From Gemmatimonadota bacterium (lineage in GTDB: Bacteria > Gemmatimonadota > Gemmatimonadetes > Gemmatimonadales > Gemmatimonadaceae): a stretch of 64,000 bases of DNA. A model generated the notes under the pieces. The model had not been told where the DNA came from and made no database searches. It was given only the letters and a program-made list of their open reading frames with translations. The DNA is taken from positions 40,385-104,384 of the forward strand of contig JAJTGR010000052.1 in NCBI GenBank assembly GCA_021299375.1, in the 5' to 3' direction. The position numbers were made by a program, and so were the translations under genes. Of the stretch, positions 48,225-58,441 are shown in pieces; within the stretch, counting starts at the first letter, position 1, and every line of letters starts with the position of its first letter.

Positions 48225-49340
48225 ATGCGACGCGCCGGATTCCCCCTCGCTTTGCTGACGCTGGCGGCGGCCATGCTCGCGTCGGCGTGCGTGCACGCGC
48301 CCGGGCTGGTCCGTCAGGCCGAGCCGCCGGCCGCGCGCCGCCTGACGTATGTCGACCAGTTCGACTCGCTGTGGACGCGCTTCGCGGCCGTGTATCCGTC
48401 GTTCGGGTACAAGCGCGTGGACTGGGCGGCGCAGCGCGCGCTTTACCGGCCGCGCGCCGAGCGGGCGCGCTCGCAGGACGAACTCATCGCCATTCTGTTG
48501 GCCATGCTGGCGCCGCTGCGCGACCTGCACGTGTGGTTCGTGGATCCGCGCGGGCAGGTGGTGCCCACCTACAGGCCGACGGTCCTTGCCAATTTCGATC
48601 GTGCCCGATGGGCGAGTGCGCTGCGCGATGCCAACTTCGTGGCGCGGGCCGGCAACACCGGCGACGGCGTCATGGGCGGCTTCGCCTACATGCACATCGA
48701 CACCTGGAAGGCACCCGTCGACGGGGCCCTGCTCGACCTCATGCTGCAGCGCGCGCGCACCTCGGAGGGGCTGATCATCGACGTCCGCACGAATGCCGGG
48801 GGCAGTGATGCGACGGCGCTGACCTTTGCCAGCCGGTTCACCCTGCGCCCCTTCGCGGCGTCGTACGTGCAGATCAATACCGACCCGCGCGTCACCGACA
48901 TCGAGATGCCGCTTGCCCGCACCATCGTGCCGCGCGGTACCTGGCAGTTCACGCGGCCGGTCGTCATCATCGCCGGCCGGCGCGGATACAGCGCCACGGA
49001 GAGTTTCGTGGCCGCCATGCGGACGCTGCCGCAGGTCACCGTCATCGGCGACACCACCGGTGGCGCCTCGGGGAACCCCACCACGTTCCCACTCGGGAAC
49101 GGATGGCAGTTCAGTGTGCCCAGGTGGCTCGAGTTCGGCCCCGACCGCCAGCCCATCGAGTGGCGCGGCGTGGCGCCGCACCTCGCCATGGCCTGGGAGC
49201 CTGCGCGCTACGACAAGCAGCGTGACCCGTTGATTGACGCGGCGGTCGGCCTGCTCGGCGAGCGCACCGGGTATTACCGTATCGCGCCACTCAGCACGGA
49301 ACCCTCGGGGCGGCAGGAGCTCGCCCCCGATCGGCCGTGA
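48225..49340 (+). CDS. S41 family peptidase (lipoprotein)
   Basis: LRDLHVWF, LIIDVRTNAGGSDATALTFASRF, ATESFVAAMRTLPQVTVIGDTTGGASGNP. Confidence 0.88.
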   Translation: MRRAGFPLALLTLAAAMLASACVHAPGLVRQAEPPAARRLTYVDQFDSLWTRFAAVYPSFGYKRVDWAAQRALYRPRAERARSQDELIAILLAMLAPLRDLHVWFVDPRGQVVPTYRPTVLANFDRARWASALRDANFVARAGNTGDGVMGGFAYMHIDTWKAPVDGALLDLMLQRARTSEGLIIDVRTNAGGSDATALTFASRFTLRPFAASYVQINTDPRVTDIEMPLARTIVPRGTWQFTRPVVIIAGRRGYSATESFVAAMRTLPQVTVIGDTTGGASGNPTTFPLGNGWQFSVPRWLEFGPDRQPIEWRGVAPHLAMAWEPARYDKQRDPLIDAAVGLLGERTGYYRIAPLSTEPSGRQELAPDRP

Positions 49341-49359
49341 GTCGCCAGGCGCTCGCCAC

Positions 49360-50538
49360 GTGACCGGGTCGCTCCTCGCCGATACCGCGCCCGTCTGGGA
49401 TGACGGCCGCTGGACCCCATTGCCGACCCTGCACGGCGACGTCAGTGCCGACGCCGTGGTCATCGGGCTCGGGGGCAGCGGACTGACGCTCATCGAGGAA
49501 CTGCTGCGGCGGGACGAACGCGTCATCGGCATCGACGCACACGACGTGGCGGCGGGCGCGGCCGGGCGCAACGGCGGCTTTCTCCTGGCCGGGGCGTACG
49601 ACTTCTACCATGACGCCGTGCGCCGGTATGGACGCGAGCGGGCGCGTGCCATCTACGCGGCCACTCTCGAGGAGATCCCCCGCATCGCCGAGGCGGCGCC
49701 GGGGACGGTGCGCCCCGTGGGGTCGAAACGGATTGCCGCCAACGCCGCGGAGATCCGCGACTGCCGCGAGCAACTGGCAATGATGCAGGCCGATGGCCTG
49801 CCCGCCGAGTGGTACGAGGGGACCGATGGCGTCGGGCTGTTCATTCCCACGGATGGCGCGTTCGATCCGCTCACGCGCTGCCGGATGCTGGCCGCGCGGG
49901 CGCGGCGTGATGGGGCTACACTCTTTGCCAAGACCCGCGTCGACGCCATCGAGGGCACCCGCGTGCTCACGCCGCACGGGGTGATTCACGCGGGCCGGGT
50001 GTTCGTGGCGGTGGATGGCAAGCTGGAGACGGTGCTCCCCGAGCTGGTGGGCCGAGTGCGAACGGCGCGCCTGCAGATGCTGGCGTGTGCACCCACAGCC
50101 GAGGTGCGCATTCCGTGCCCGGTGTACTACCGCGGTGGGTACGAGTACTGGCAGCAGTTGCCCGACGGGCGGATCGCGCTGGGGGGCCTGCGCGACCATG
50201 GCGGAATGGAGGAGTGGAGCCTCGAACCGAAGCCTACGGCCACGGTGCAGTCGGCGCTGGAGGCATTCCTTCGGTCACACATCAAGGTGTCGGCGCCTGT
50301 CACCCATCGGTGGGCCGCATGTGCCGCGTACACCGAAACCGGGCTGCCCATTCTGGAGCAGGTGCGCGAGCACGTCTGGGCGCTGGGTGGCTATTCCGGT
50401 ACGGGCAACGTGATCGGCGCCCTGTGCGCGCGGGCGGCGGTGTCGGCGGCCCTCGACGGCGACTCGGCGCCGGCGCAGCGGCTGTTTGGTCAATCGTGGA
50501 GCGCGAAGGTGACCCATGGAGGGTGGTTGGCGCAGTAG
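49360..50538 (+). CDS. FAD-dependent oxidoreductase (DAO family)
   Basis: DAVVIGLGGSGLTLIEELLRRDERVIGIDAHDVAAGAAGRNGGFLLAG. Confidence 0.85.
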   Translation: MTGSLLADTAPVWDDGRWTPLPTLHGDVSADAVVIGLGGSGLTLIEELLRRDERVIGIDAHDVAAGAAGRNGGFLLAGAYDFYHDAVRRYGRERARAIYAATLEEIPRIAEAAPGTVRPVGSKRIAANAAEIRDCREQLAMMQADGLPAEWYEGTDGVGLFIPTDGAFDPLTRCRMLAARARRDGATLFAKTRVDAIEGTRVLTPHGVIHAGRVFVAVDGKLETVLPELVGRVRTARLQMLACAPTAEVRIPCPVYYRGGYEYWQQLPDGRIALGGLRDHGGMEEWSLEPKPTATVQSALEAFLRSHIKVSAPVTHRWAACAAYTETGLPILEQVREHVWALGGYSGTGNVIGALCARAAVSAALDGDSAPAQRLFGQSWSAKVTHGGWLAQ

Positions 50539-50577
50539 ATTGTAGCGCTGAGACTCGCCTCAACCCCGCCCGCCGTC

Positions 50578-51429
50578 ATGATGTCAGCTGTCGCCCGCGC
50601 CTGGTCGGCGCGGTTCCTCGCCGCGCGATCGCCGCTCTTCGCGCTGGTGATCGCTCTCCCCGCCCGCGCCCAAGGGGGCCCCCCGCCGGAACTCGGCCCG
50701 CCGCCCAGCCTGCGCCAGGCGCCACCGGTGCCCTCCACCTACGAGGGGCTCTTCGCCGAGCGCGATGCCCGCGCGCAATCCGTCATCGGATTCGCGGGCT
50801 GTATGCAGCGGACCATGAACGCCGCGCGCAGCGGGGCGCTCGGCAGCGTGTCGCCCTCGTGGTCCATCGCCTGCATCCAGCAAGGCAAGGAATGGCGTGG
50901 CCTGCTGGTGGAACTCAAGGCGAAGGACGACGTCGTGGTCGTACAGCGGCAGTGGGCCCTGCGTGGAGCCGGCATGGTGGTACGCGAACCGTTCGACACC
51001 GCGGCAGCCGGGACCATTGCCCGGGCCATGCGCCGCGCCCTGTCGGCGCCGCTCCCCGGGCGCGGTGTGGCCGACTTCATGCCCATCGCCCTCGTGCAGA
51101 AGGGCTACAGCGAGGTCTGGTTTCTTCCCATGCCGGACGCCTCGACGCGCATCGTGATTGGTGGCGACTCGCTCATTCAGATGACCGAGGATGGCACCCG
51201 CGAGTTGGGCCACGCCAAGTTCACGCCCCGCATTCGTGTGCTGCCGCCGCTCTCGGCAGGGGCCACCAGCCTTACCCTGCCCAGCCGCGAGGAGCGCCTC
51301 CCGCTGGTGAGTGAAATCGTGGCGGCGCGGCTTGCGCTCCCCAAGGTGGCCGAGGTCCGCATCCGTACGGCCACCTACGACGCGATGCTCTCTCGGGCAA
51401 CCGGCAAGTGGACGCATTCCGCCCGCTGA
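50578..51429 (+). CDS. Secreted hypothetical protein
   Basis: Signal peptide MMSAVARAWSARFLAARSPLFALVIALPARAQ. Confidence 0.6.
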   Translation: MMSAVARAWSARFLAARSPLFALVIALPARAQGGPPPELGPPPSLRQAPPVPSTYEGLFAERDARAQSVIGFAGCMQRTMNAARSGALGSVSPSWSIACIQQGKEWRGLLVELKAKDDVVVVQRQWALRGAGMVVREPFDTAAAGTIARAMRRALSAPLPGRGVADFMPIALVQKGYSEVWFLPMPDASTRIVIGGDSLIQMTEDGTRELGHAKFTPRIRVLPPLSAGATSLTLPSREERLPLVSEIVAARLALPKVAEVRIRTATYDAMLSRATGKWTHSAR

Positions 51430-51974
51430 CGGTCGACCTGCCGGCGTGGGTGCCGACGCTGCTTGGCCAGCGCACGCACGTTGTCTCCGACGACGAGCGC
51501 GTGGCACTGGCCATCGCGCTGGCGCGGGAGAATGTGGCGCATGGCAGTGGCGGGCCGTTCGGCGCGGCGGTGTTCGACGATCGCACGGGGCGGCTGATCG
51601 CGGTGGGCACCAACAGTGTGCGCCGGCTCGGTAACTGTGTGCTGCACGCCGAGGTCATGGCCCTGATGTTCGCGGTGCAGCAGGCTGGCACCCATGCCTT
51701 CGACCGAGCAGCGCCGCCGGCGATCATGCTCGCCACCTCGTGTGACCCGTGTGCGATGTGTCTGGGCGCGGTGTTGTGGAGTGGCGTACGGCGCGTCGTG
51801 TGCGGCGCCACCCGCGAGGACGCGCTGGCCATTGGTTTTGACGAGGGGCCGGTGTTCCCGGCGTCGCTGCAGTATCTGGCCGATCGCGGCATCACGTTCA
51901 CGCACGGGGTGCGGCGCGCGGAGGCCTGCGCCGTGCTGCACGACTTCGTGGCGGCCGGCAACCCCGTGTACTGA
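51408..51974 (+). CDS. Nucleoside (cytidine/guanine-type) deaminase
   Basis: CVLHAEVMAL and SCDPCAMCLGAVLWSGVRRVVCG zinc-binding motifs. Confidence 0.9.
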   Translation: MDAFRPLTVDLPAWVPTLLGQRTHVVSDDERVALAIALARENVAHGSGGPFGAAVFDDRTGRLIAVGTNSVRRLGNCVLHAEVMALMFAVQQAGTHAFDRAAPPAIMLATSCDPCAMCLGAVLWSGVRRVVCGATREDALAIGFDEGPVFPASLQYLADRGITFTHGVRRAEACAVLHDFVAAGNPVY

Positions 51975-52006
51975 CGCGCCATCGTGGCGCGGCCTCTCCT
52001 TCCTCC

Positions 52007-52492
52007 ATGACCGTCACGCTCCGTCCGGCTTCCACCGCCGACGTCCCGGCAATCCGCGACCTGATCGAGGGCCTCGCGGACTACGAACGCCTGCGGCACG
52101 AGTGCCAGGCCACCGACGCCCTGCTCCAGGAGGCGCTTTTCGGGGGGCGACCCTACGCCGAAGTGGTGCTGGCCGAGGCCGACGGCGAGGTGGCCGGGTT
52201 CGCGCTGTTCTTCCACAATTTCTCGACGTTCCTTGCGCGGCCGGGGATCTACCTCGAAGATCTGTTCGTGCGTCCGGCGTTCCGCGGCCGTGGCATCGGC
52301 ACGGCGCTGCTGGTGCACCTCGCGCAGCTGGCGGTCGCACGCGGATGCGGACGACTGGAGTGGTCGGTGCTGGACTGGAACGTGGACGCGATCGGCTTCT
52401 ACACGAGGCTGGGGGCGCGGCCACAGGATGAATGGACCGTATACCGCGTCACGGGCGATGCCCTGACGCAGCTCGCCTCGGGAGACGCCTGA
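52007..52492 (+). CDS. GNAT family N-acetyltransferase
   Basis: IYLEDLFVRPAFRGRGIGTALLVHLAQLAVARGCGRLEWSVLDWN. Confidence 0.92.
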   Translation: MTVTLRPASTADVPAIRDLIEGLADYERLRHECQATDALLQEALFGGRPYAEVVLAEADGEVAGFALFFHNFSTFLARPGIYLEDLFVRPAFRGRGIGTALLVHLAQLAVARGCGRLEWSVLDWNVDAIGFYTRLGARPQDEWTVYRVTGDALTQLASGDA

Positions 52493-52493
52493 T

Positions 52494-53360
52494 ATGCACG
52501 ACCAGACCCGTGCGGTGCTGACGCGCCGCGACACGCTTCGCCTGCTCGCCGCCGGCGTGGCGGGGACCGCCTTGCTGCCACACCTCGCCCAGGCCTCGGT
52601 GGGCGACCGTGCCGTGCCACGCCTGGACCGGATCGGGCTGCAGCTCTACACCGTGCGCAGCGCGCTCGCCAAGGACCTCGAGGGCACGATTGCCGCCATC
52701 GCCAAGGCCGGCATCACCGAACTCGAGTTCTTCAATCCATTCGGCAAGGACGTCGCATGGTGGCGCGACCTGCTGAAGAAGCATGGCCTCACCGCGCCAT
52801 CGTCGCACGAAGCCCTGCCGGCCAATGACGAGTGGGGTCCCATTTTCGAGCGCGCCCATGGCATGGGGCACCAGCTCGTGGTCGTGCCGTACGTTGGCAA
52901 CGAGTATCGCGGCAGCAGGGCCAACTGGCAGAAGCTCGCCGATCGCCTCAACGTGGGCGCGCAGAAGGCCAAGGCCGCCGGACTGCAGTTCGGCTACCAC
53001 AACCACGACTTCGAGTTCGTGCCGGTCGAGGGCACGACCGGCTATGAGATCCTCACCTCGCAGACGGACCACGATCTCGTGAAGCTCGAGCTCGATCTGT
53101 ACTGGACGGTCAAGGCCGGGCAGGAGCCGCTCGCCATCATGAAGCGCTGGCCCAACCGCATCGTGGCGGTGCACGTCAAGGATGCCGGGCCGGCGCCCGA
53201 GCGCACCATGACCGAGGTGGGCAAGGGCACGATCGACTTCCGGACCATCCTGGCCACGGGGCGCAAGCAGGGGCTCGCGCACTGGTTCATCGAGCACGAC
53301 AACCCCTCCGACCCCATCGCCTCGATCACGGCCAGCGCGGCCGTGATGAAGACCCTCTAA
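52494..53360 (+). CDS. Sugar phosphate isomerase/epimerase-like TIM barrel with Tat-like leader
   Basis: TRRDTLRLLAAG leader; GLQLYTVRSALAKDLEGTIAAIAKAGITELEFFN; FGYHNHDFEF; HVKDAGPAPE. Confidence 0.9.
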   Translation: MHDQTRAVLTRRDTLRLLAAGVAGTALLPHLAQASVGDRAVPRLDRIGLQLYTVRSALAKDLEGTIAAIAKAGITELEFFNPFGKDVAWWRDLLKKHGLTAPSSHEALPANDEWGPIFERAHGMGHQLVVVPYVGNEYRGSRANWQKLADRLNVGAQKAKAAGLQFGYHNHDFEFVPVEGTTGYEILTSQTDHDLVKLELDLYWTVKAGQEPLAIMKRWPNRIVAVHVKDAGPAPERTMTEVGKGTIDFRTILATGRKQGLAHWFIEHDNPSDPIASITASAAVMKTL

Positions 53361-53372
53361 GGAGCATCCCGC

Positions 53373-55163
53373 GTGACTTCCCGTCGTTCCAAGGTGGCGC
53401 CGCAGTATGATGTGATCGTGGTGGGCTCGGGGGCCGGGGGCGGCATGGCGGCCTACCAACTCTCCGTGCAGGGGCTCAAGGTGCTGCTGCTCGAGGCCGG
53501 GCGTGACTACGACCCGGTCACCGAAACGCCGATGTTCCAGACGCCCAAGGACGCGCCGCTGCGCGGCAGCGGCAACGCCGACAAACCCTTCGGGTTCTAC
53601 GATGCCACGGTGGACGGTGGCTGGCGCGTGCCGGGTGAGCCGTTCACCACCGCGCCCGGCTCGCAGTTCCAGTGGTGGCGGGCGCGCATGCTCGGCGGGC
53701 GCACCAACCACTGGGGGCGCATCTCGCTCCGCATGGGGCCCTACGACTTCAAACCCAAGTCGCGCGACGGCCTCGGTGAAGACTGGCCGATGACGTACGA
53801 GACGATGGCGCCGTACTACGACAAGACGGAGCTGCTCATCGGGGTGTATGGCGGCGAGGAGGATCTGGAGAACACGCCACGCTCGTCGCCGGGTGTGCTG
53901 CAGCCGCCGCCCGCCGCACGTACCTACGAGCTGCTCACCAAGCAGGCGTGTGACCACCTGAAGATCCCGTGCATTCCGGCGCACCGTGCCGTGCTCACCC
54001 AGCGACAGGACTCGGCGCGCCTGCCGCAGAAACTGCACCCCGGCAACCCGCTGGCGCAGCGTGTGCTTCGGCAGAGCATGAACCAGCGCATGGCGTGCTT
54101 CTACGCCACCGATTGCGGCCGCGGCTGCTCCATCAAGGCCAACTTCCAGAGCACCACCGTGCTGCTGCCCCCCGCCATGGCCACCGGAAATGTCACCCTC
54201 ATCACCGACGCCATGGTGCGTGAGGTGACGGTGGACAAGGACGGTCGCGCGAGTGGGGTGCACTACATCGACAAGCTCACGCGCGTGGATCACCACGTCA
54301 CGGCCAAGGTCGTCGTGCTGGCGGCCAGTGCCTGCGAAACGTCGCGCATCATGCTGAACAGCAGGAGTGCGCTGTTCCCCAATGGCATTGCCAACGGCAG
54401 CGGCGTGGTGGGCAAGTACCTCATGGACACCGTGGGGGCCGGCCTGTCGGCGCAGATCCCGCGCCTTGAGGGGCTGCCCCCCATCAACGAGGACGGCACC
54501 GCCGGCATCCACATGTACATGCCCTGGTGGCTGTACGGTGAGCAGGCTGCAGGAAGGATGAACTTCGCGCGCGGCTACCACATCGAGTTCGGTGGCGGGC
54601 GCGGCATGCCGGGCCCCGGCATCTTCGGTGGGCTCGAGTCGTTCACCGGCGGCGCCTACGGCCGGAAGTTCAAGGAAGAGGCGCGTCGCTACTATGGGTC
54701 GTTCATGTACTTCGACGGCCGTGGCGAGATGATTCCCAACGAAGACTCCTACTGCGAGATCGACCCGGTCGCGGTGGACCAGTGGGGCATTCCGGTGCTG
54801 CGCTTCCATTGGAAGTGGTCGGAGCACGAGATCAACCAGGCGGCGCACATGCACAAGACCTTCGCCGAGATCATCGATCGAATGGGCGGCAAGGTGCAGG
54901 GCACCGTGCAGACCGACGGCAGCAAGGCCATCGCCACCGGCGGCTCGATCATTCACGAGGTGGGGACCGTGCGCATGGGCAGCGACCCGAAGAAGTCGGT
55001 GCTCAACGAGTTCGGGCAGGCCTGGGAGGTGAAGAACCTGTTCGTCACCGATGGCGCCACGTTCGTTTCCAACGCCGACAAGAACCCCACGCTGTCCATT
55101 CTCGCGCTGGCGTGGCGCAGCTGCGACTACCTGGTGGACGAACTGAAGAAGGGGAACCTCTGA
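53373..55163 (+). CDS. GMC family oxidoreductase
   Basis: DVIVVGSGAGGGMAAYQLSVQGLKVLLLEAGRDY; LGGRTNHWGRISLRM; VTDGATFVSNADKNPTLSILALAWRSCDYL. Confidence 0.95.
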   Translation: MTSRRSKVAPQYDVIVVGSGAGGGMAAYQLSVQGLKVLLLEAGRDYDPVTETPMFQTPKDAPLRGSGNADKPFGFYDATVDGGWRVPGEPFTTAPGSQFQWWRARMLGGRTNHWGRISLRMGPYDFKPKSRDGLGEDWPMTYETMAPYYDKTELLIGVYGGEEDLENTPRSSPGVLQPPPAARTYELLTKQACDHLKIPCIPAHRAVLTQRQDSARLPQKLHPGNPLAQRVLRQSMNQRMACFYATDCGRGCSIKANFQSTTVLLPPAMATGNVTLITDAMVREVTVDKDGRASGVHYIDKLTRVDHHVTAKVVVLAASACETSRIMLNSRSALFPNGIANGSGVVGKYLMDTVGAGLSAQIPRLEGLPPINEDGTAGIHMYMPWWLYGEQAAGRMNFARGYHIEFGGGRGMPGPGIFGGLESFTGGAYGRKFKEEARRYYGSFMYFDGRGEMIPNEDSYCEIDPVAVDQWGIPVLRFHWKWSEHEINQAAHMHKTFAEIIDRMGGKVQGTVQTDGSKAIATGGSIIHEVGTVRMGSDPKKSVLNEFGQAWEVKNLFVTDGATFVSNADKNPTLSILALAWRSCDYLVDELKKGNL

Positions 55164-55852
55164 TGAGCGACGAGACGAAGCCCACCAGCGGCATTGCCCG
55201 GCGCGATGCGCTCAAGGTGATGGCCGCCGCGGCCGTCGTGCCCATGCTGCCCGAGAGCGCGGCGGCCGCGCCGGCCCCGGCGCCAGCTTCACGGGAGCCG
55301 CTGCCGTTGCTGGACGAGCCGCAGCGGCCGGTGCGCCGCAAGGGCCCGCGCGGCACGCCGAGCGATCCGGTGCTGCAGGTGGCCAAGGCCGACTGGCCCA
55401 TGAAGCTCTCGCTGCGCGAGCTCACCACGCTGAGCGCGCTCTGCGACATGATCATCCCCGCCGATGCCAAGAGTCCGTCGGCGTCGGCGGTGGGGGCGCC
55501 CGGCTACATCAACGAGTGGGCCAGTCGCCCCGGTGGCGATGCCTCGCTGGTGCGGGTGCGAGGCGGCCTTGCGTGGCTCGACCGCGAGAGCCAGGCCCGT
55601 TTCGGCACGCGCTTCCATCTGGCCACCAACGCCCAGCGCACGGCCATCTGCGACGACATCTGCTACCTGCCCAAGGCCAAGCCCGAGCACCAGTTCGCGG
55701 CGCAGTTCTTCGACACCATTCGCGACCAGACGGCGACGGCGTTCTACACTACGCCGCAGGGGTGGAAAGACCTCGGCTACATCGGCAATGTGGCGATCCC
55801 GAAGTTCGAAGGGCCGAGCGCCGCGGTGCGAAAGCAGATCGGGGTGGAGTAG
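55163..55852 (+). CDS. Gluconate 2-dehydrogenase subunit 3 family protein (Tat leader)
   Basis: IARRDALKVMAAAAVVPML; LRELTTLSALCDMIIPADAKSPSASAVGAPGYINEWAS; ATGA overlap with GMC gene. Confidence 0.9.
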   Translation: MSDETKPTSGIARRDALKVMAAAAVVPMLPESAAAAPAPAPASREPLPLLDEPQRPVRRKGPRGTPSDPVLQVAKADWPMKLSLRELTTLSALCDMIIPADAKSPSASAVGAPGYINEWASRPGGDASLVRVRGGLAWLDRESQARFGTRFHLATNAQRTAICDDICYLPKAKPEHQFAAQFFDTIRDQTATAFYTTPQGWKDLGYIGNVAIPKFEGPSAAVRKQIGVE

Positions 55853-55907
55853 CGAAGGCGGCGCGCACGCAGACACTACGCACACCGTTGTCCATCTCGG
55901 CGGTGCC

Positions 55908-56324
55908 TCACCCGCGCGGATACAGGATCAGCTGCGTACACCGGTAGTGCGCGATCGCCTTTCCCGTCCGTACGTGCGTGACGACAGCGTCCCACACCTG
56001 CGTCGTGCGGCCGCCGTGCACGAGGGTGGCCGAGCACGACACCGTGCCCTCGCGCGCGGTCCCCACGTGATTGGTCTTGAGTTCGATGGTGGTGAAGCTC
56101 TCGGCACCCGCCGGCAGGTTGTTGATGCAGCCGAAGCCGGCGGCTGTGTCGGCGAGGCTCACGATGGCGCCTGCGTGCAGGAAGCCGTTCACGGCCATGA
56201 TCTCGGCGCGCACGTCGAACTCGGCGTGCATGACGCCCGGCGCGGCGTGCGTGATACGGATACCGAGGTAGGCGGGCAGGCAGGTGCCTGCGCGCGCCTG
56301 CAGTTGTGCGAGTGTGAGATGCAT
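55908..56324 (-). CDS. PaaI-family acyl-CoA thioesterase
   Basis: NGFLHAGAIVSLADTAAGFGCINNLP; FTTIELKTNHVGTAREGTVSCSATLVHGGRTTQVWDAVV. Confidence 0.88.
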   Translation of the reverse strand: MHLTLAQLQARAGTCLPAYLGIRITHAAPGVMHAEFDVRAEIMAVNGFLHAGAIVSLADTAAGFGCINNLPAGAESFTTIELKTNHVGTAREGTVSCSATLVHGGRTTQVWDAVVTHVRTGKAIAHYRCTQLILYPRG

Positions 56325-56602
56325 GCAGGGGTGTCGCGTTCGTTCATGGTGAGGGTGGCGCAGACCTGCGACCGCGGGACATGGCCACGGCCGGACACTT
56401 CCACGCGGCCGATGGTCAGCGCCTCAGCGTACAGGTTGCCGGCCGCGCTCGCCAGATCCGTGCCCACCGCCACTTACGCAGTTGCAGGCCGTCCGATCGA
56501 TGCATCGCACCAGCGTGGGGCACCGACCTGCACCATACCAAGACGGGCGCCACTCGGGGACGGCGTCCACCGGCAGCTGGCGCGCCTTGACTCCAGCCGC
56601 TG

Positions 56603-58339
56603 TTGCGGAAGCTTCCGGGTATGTCCTTCCCTCCTGTCGCCTCACGGCGCTCCGATGGCGCCTCGCTCGTGGCCTCGCTGCTGGCCACCCTGTTCATCAA
56701 TCTGCTGGCCATGCCGCTGGCGGCACCGTTGTCGGCGCAGCGCTTCACGCTGTCCTTTCCGGCCAGTGCGCAGCGCACACCCGTCACGGGCCGCGCCTTC
56801 GTGTTCATCGCCCGCGCCGACCGGCAGGAGCCGCGGCTGCAGGCCGGGGCACGACGTACCAGCGAACCCTTCTTCGGGGTGGATGTCGAGGCGCTCGCGC
56901 CCGGCGCCGCCGCGCGCATCGACACCGGGACGCTCGGCTTCCCGCTGTCGTCGCTCAAGGCACTGCCTCCGGGCGAGTACGTCGTGCAGGGGCTGCTGCT
57001 GCCCTACACCCGCTTCGCGCGCGCCGACGGCCACACCATCTGGGCGCACATGGACCAGTGGGAGGGGCAGCGCTTCAACGATGCGCCGGGCTCGCTGGTG
57101 AGTGCCGTGCAGAAGGTGCGCCTCGATGCGTCGTCCGACATCGCGCTCACGCTCGACCGTGTGCTGCCGCCGGTGACGCGCCCCGCCGATAGCGAGTGGG
57201 TGCAGCGCTTCACCATCACGTCGAAGCGCGTCAGCGCCTTCTGGAACCACGACATGCCGCTCGGGGCCGTGGTGCTGCTGCCCAGGGACTACGCGAAGGA
57301 CACCAGCCGCCGCTATCCGGTGGTGTACACCGTGGGGCATTTCAGTCAGCGGGCGCCGTTCGGCTTCACCTTCGAGGGGTGCGACGTGCCGGAGAGCGCC
57401 GATGCGAAAGCGGCGCGTCTCGCCCGCAGTGCGCGCGAACCGGGGTGCGAGTTCCAGCAGGCGTGGACGAGCGGTACGGTGCCGCCGTTCATCGCCGTGT
57501 TCATCCAGCACCCCACGCCGTTCTACGACGACAGCTACGTGCTCAACTCGGCCAACAACGGCCCCTACGGCGATGCCATCACGCAGGAGCTGATTCCCGA
57601 GATCGATCGGCGCTATCGCACCATCGCGTCGTCGCCCGCGCGGCTGCTCACGGGTGGCTCCACCGGTGGGTGGGACGTGCTGGCGCTGCAGATCCACTAT
57701 CCGGAGGTGTTCGGCGGGGCGTGGTCGCTGTACCCCGACCAGGTGGATTTCCGGAACTATCAGTTCGGCGACATCTATCGCGACGCGAACGCCTTCGAGA
57801 TGCGCGACCAGGCGTGGCTGGCGCGCGAGATTCCATCCAGCCGCACCCCCGAGGGGATGACCGAGCTGACCATGCGCGAGGAGAACCAGGCCGAGCTGGT
57901 CATCGCCACCCGAGGGCGCAGCGGCGGCCAGTGGGACGGCTGGCAGGCGGCGTGGGCGCCGGTGGGCGCCGACGGCTATCCCCAGCCACTCTGGGACAAG
58001 CGGACGGGCGTCATCGACCATGCTGTGGCCGAGTCGATGCGAGCCAGAGGGTACGACCTGCGCGACTACCTGGAGCGGAACTGGGCCACGGTGGGGCCGC
58101 GTCTGGTGGGCAAGCTGCACATCGCGGTAGGGGACATGGACAACTACTTCCTCAACCTCGGCGTGTACCGGCTGGAGACTTTTCTCGAGAGCACCAGGCT
58201 GTCCGGCAAGGGGCCGTACTGGGGCGGGACCATCGAGTACGGACGGCCGCTCAAGCCGCATGGCTGGCAACCGTGGAGCAACCAGGAGCTGCTGCGCCTC
58301 ATGCAGCGGCAGGTGGAGCGGGGCGCACTGCGCCCCTGA
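56603..58339 (+). CDS. Secreted esterase/alpha-beta hydrolase (EsteraseD-like)
   Basis: RLLTGGSTGGWDVLALQIHYPEVFGGAWSLYPDQVDF; RYPVVYTVGHF. Confidence 0.8.
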   Translation: MRKLPGMSFPPVASRRSDGASLVASLLATLFINLLAMPLAAPLSAQRFTLSFPASAQRTPVTGRAFVFIARADRQEPRLQAGARRTSEPFFGVDVEALAPGAAARIDTGTLGFPLSSLKALPPGEYVVQGLLLPYTRFARADGHTIWAHMDQWEGQRFNDAPGSLVSAVQKVRLDASSDIALTLDRVLPPVTRPADSEWVQRFTITSKRVSAFWNHDMPLGAVVLLPRDYAKDTSRRYPVVYTVGHFSQRAPFGFTFEGCDVPESADAKAARLARSAREPGCEFQQAWTSGTVPPFIAVFIQHPTPFYDDSYVLNSANNGPYGDAITQELIPEIDRRYRTIASSPARLLTGGSTGGWDVLALQIHYPEVFGGAWSLYPDQVDFRNYQFGDIYRDANAFEMRDQAWLAREIPSSRTPEGMTELTMREENQAELVIATRGRSGGQWDGWQAAWAPVGADGYPQPLWDKRTGVIDHAVAESMRARGYDLRDYLERNWATVGPRLVGKLHIAVGDMDNYFLNLGVYRLETFLESTRLSGKGPYWGGTIEYGRPLKPHGWQPWSNQELLRLMQRQVERGALRP

Positions 58340-58441
58340 GGGTGGCGGGGGTGGTGTTTCGTCCCCGCCGGGCCGGTCGTCTTGAAACGTTCCGGCCTCA
58401 GAGAGGTCCGGACCTCTGATCCCCTGCTCCGGAGCCCCCAC

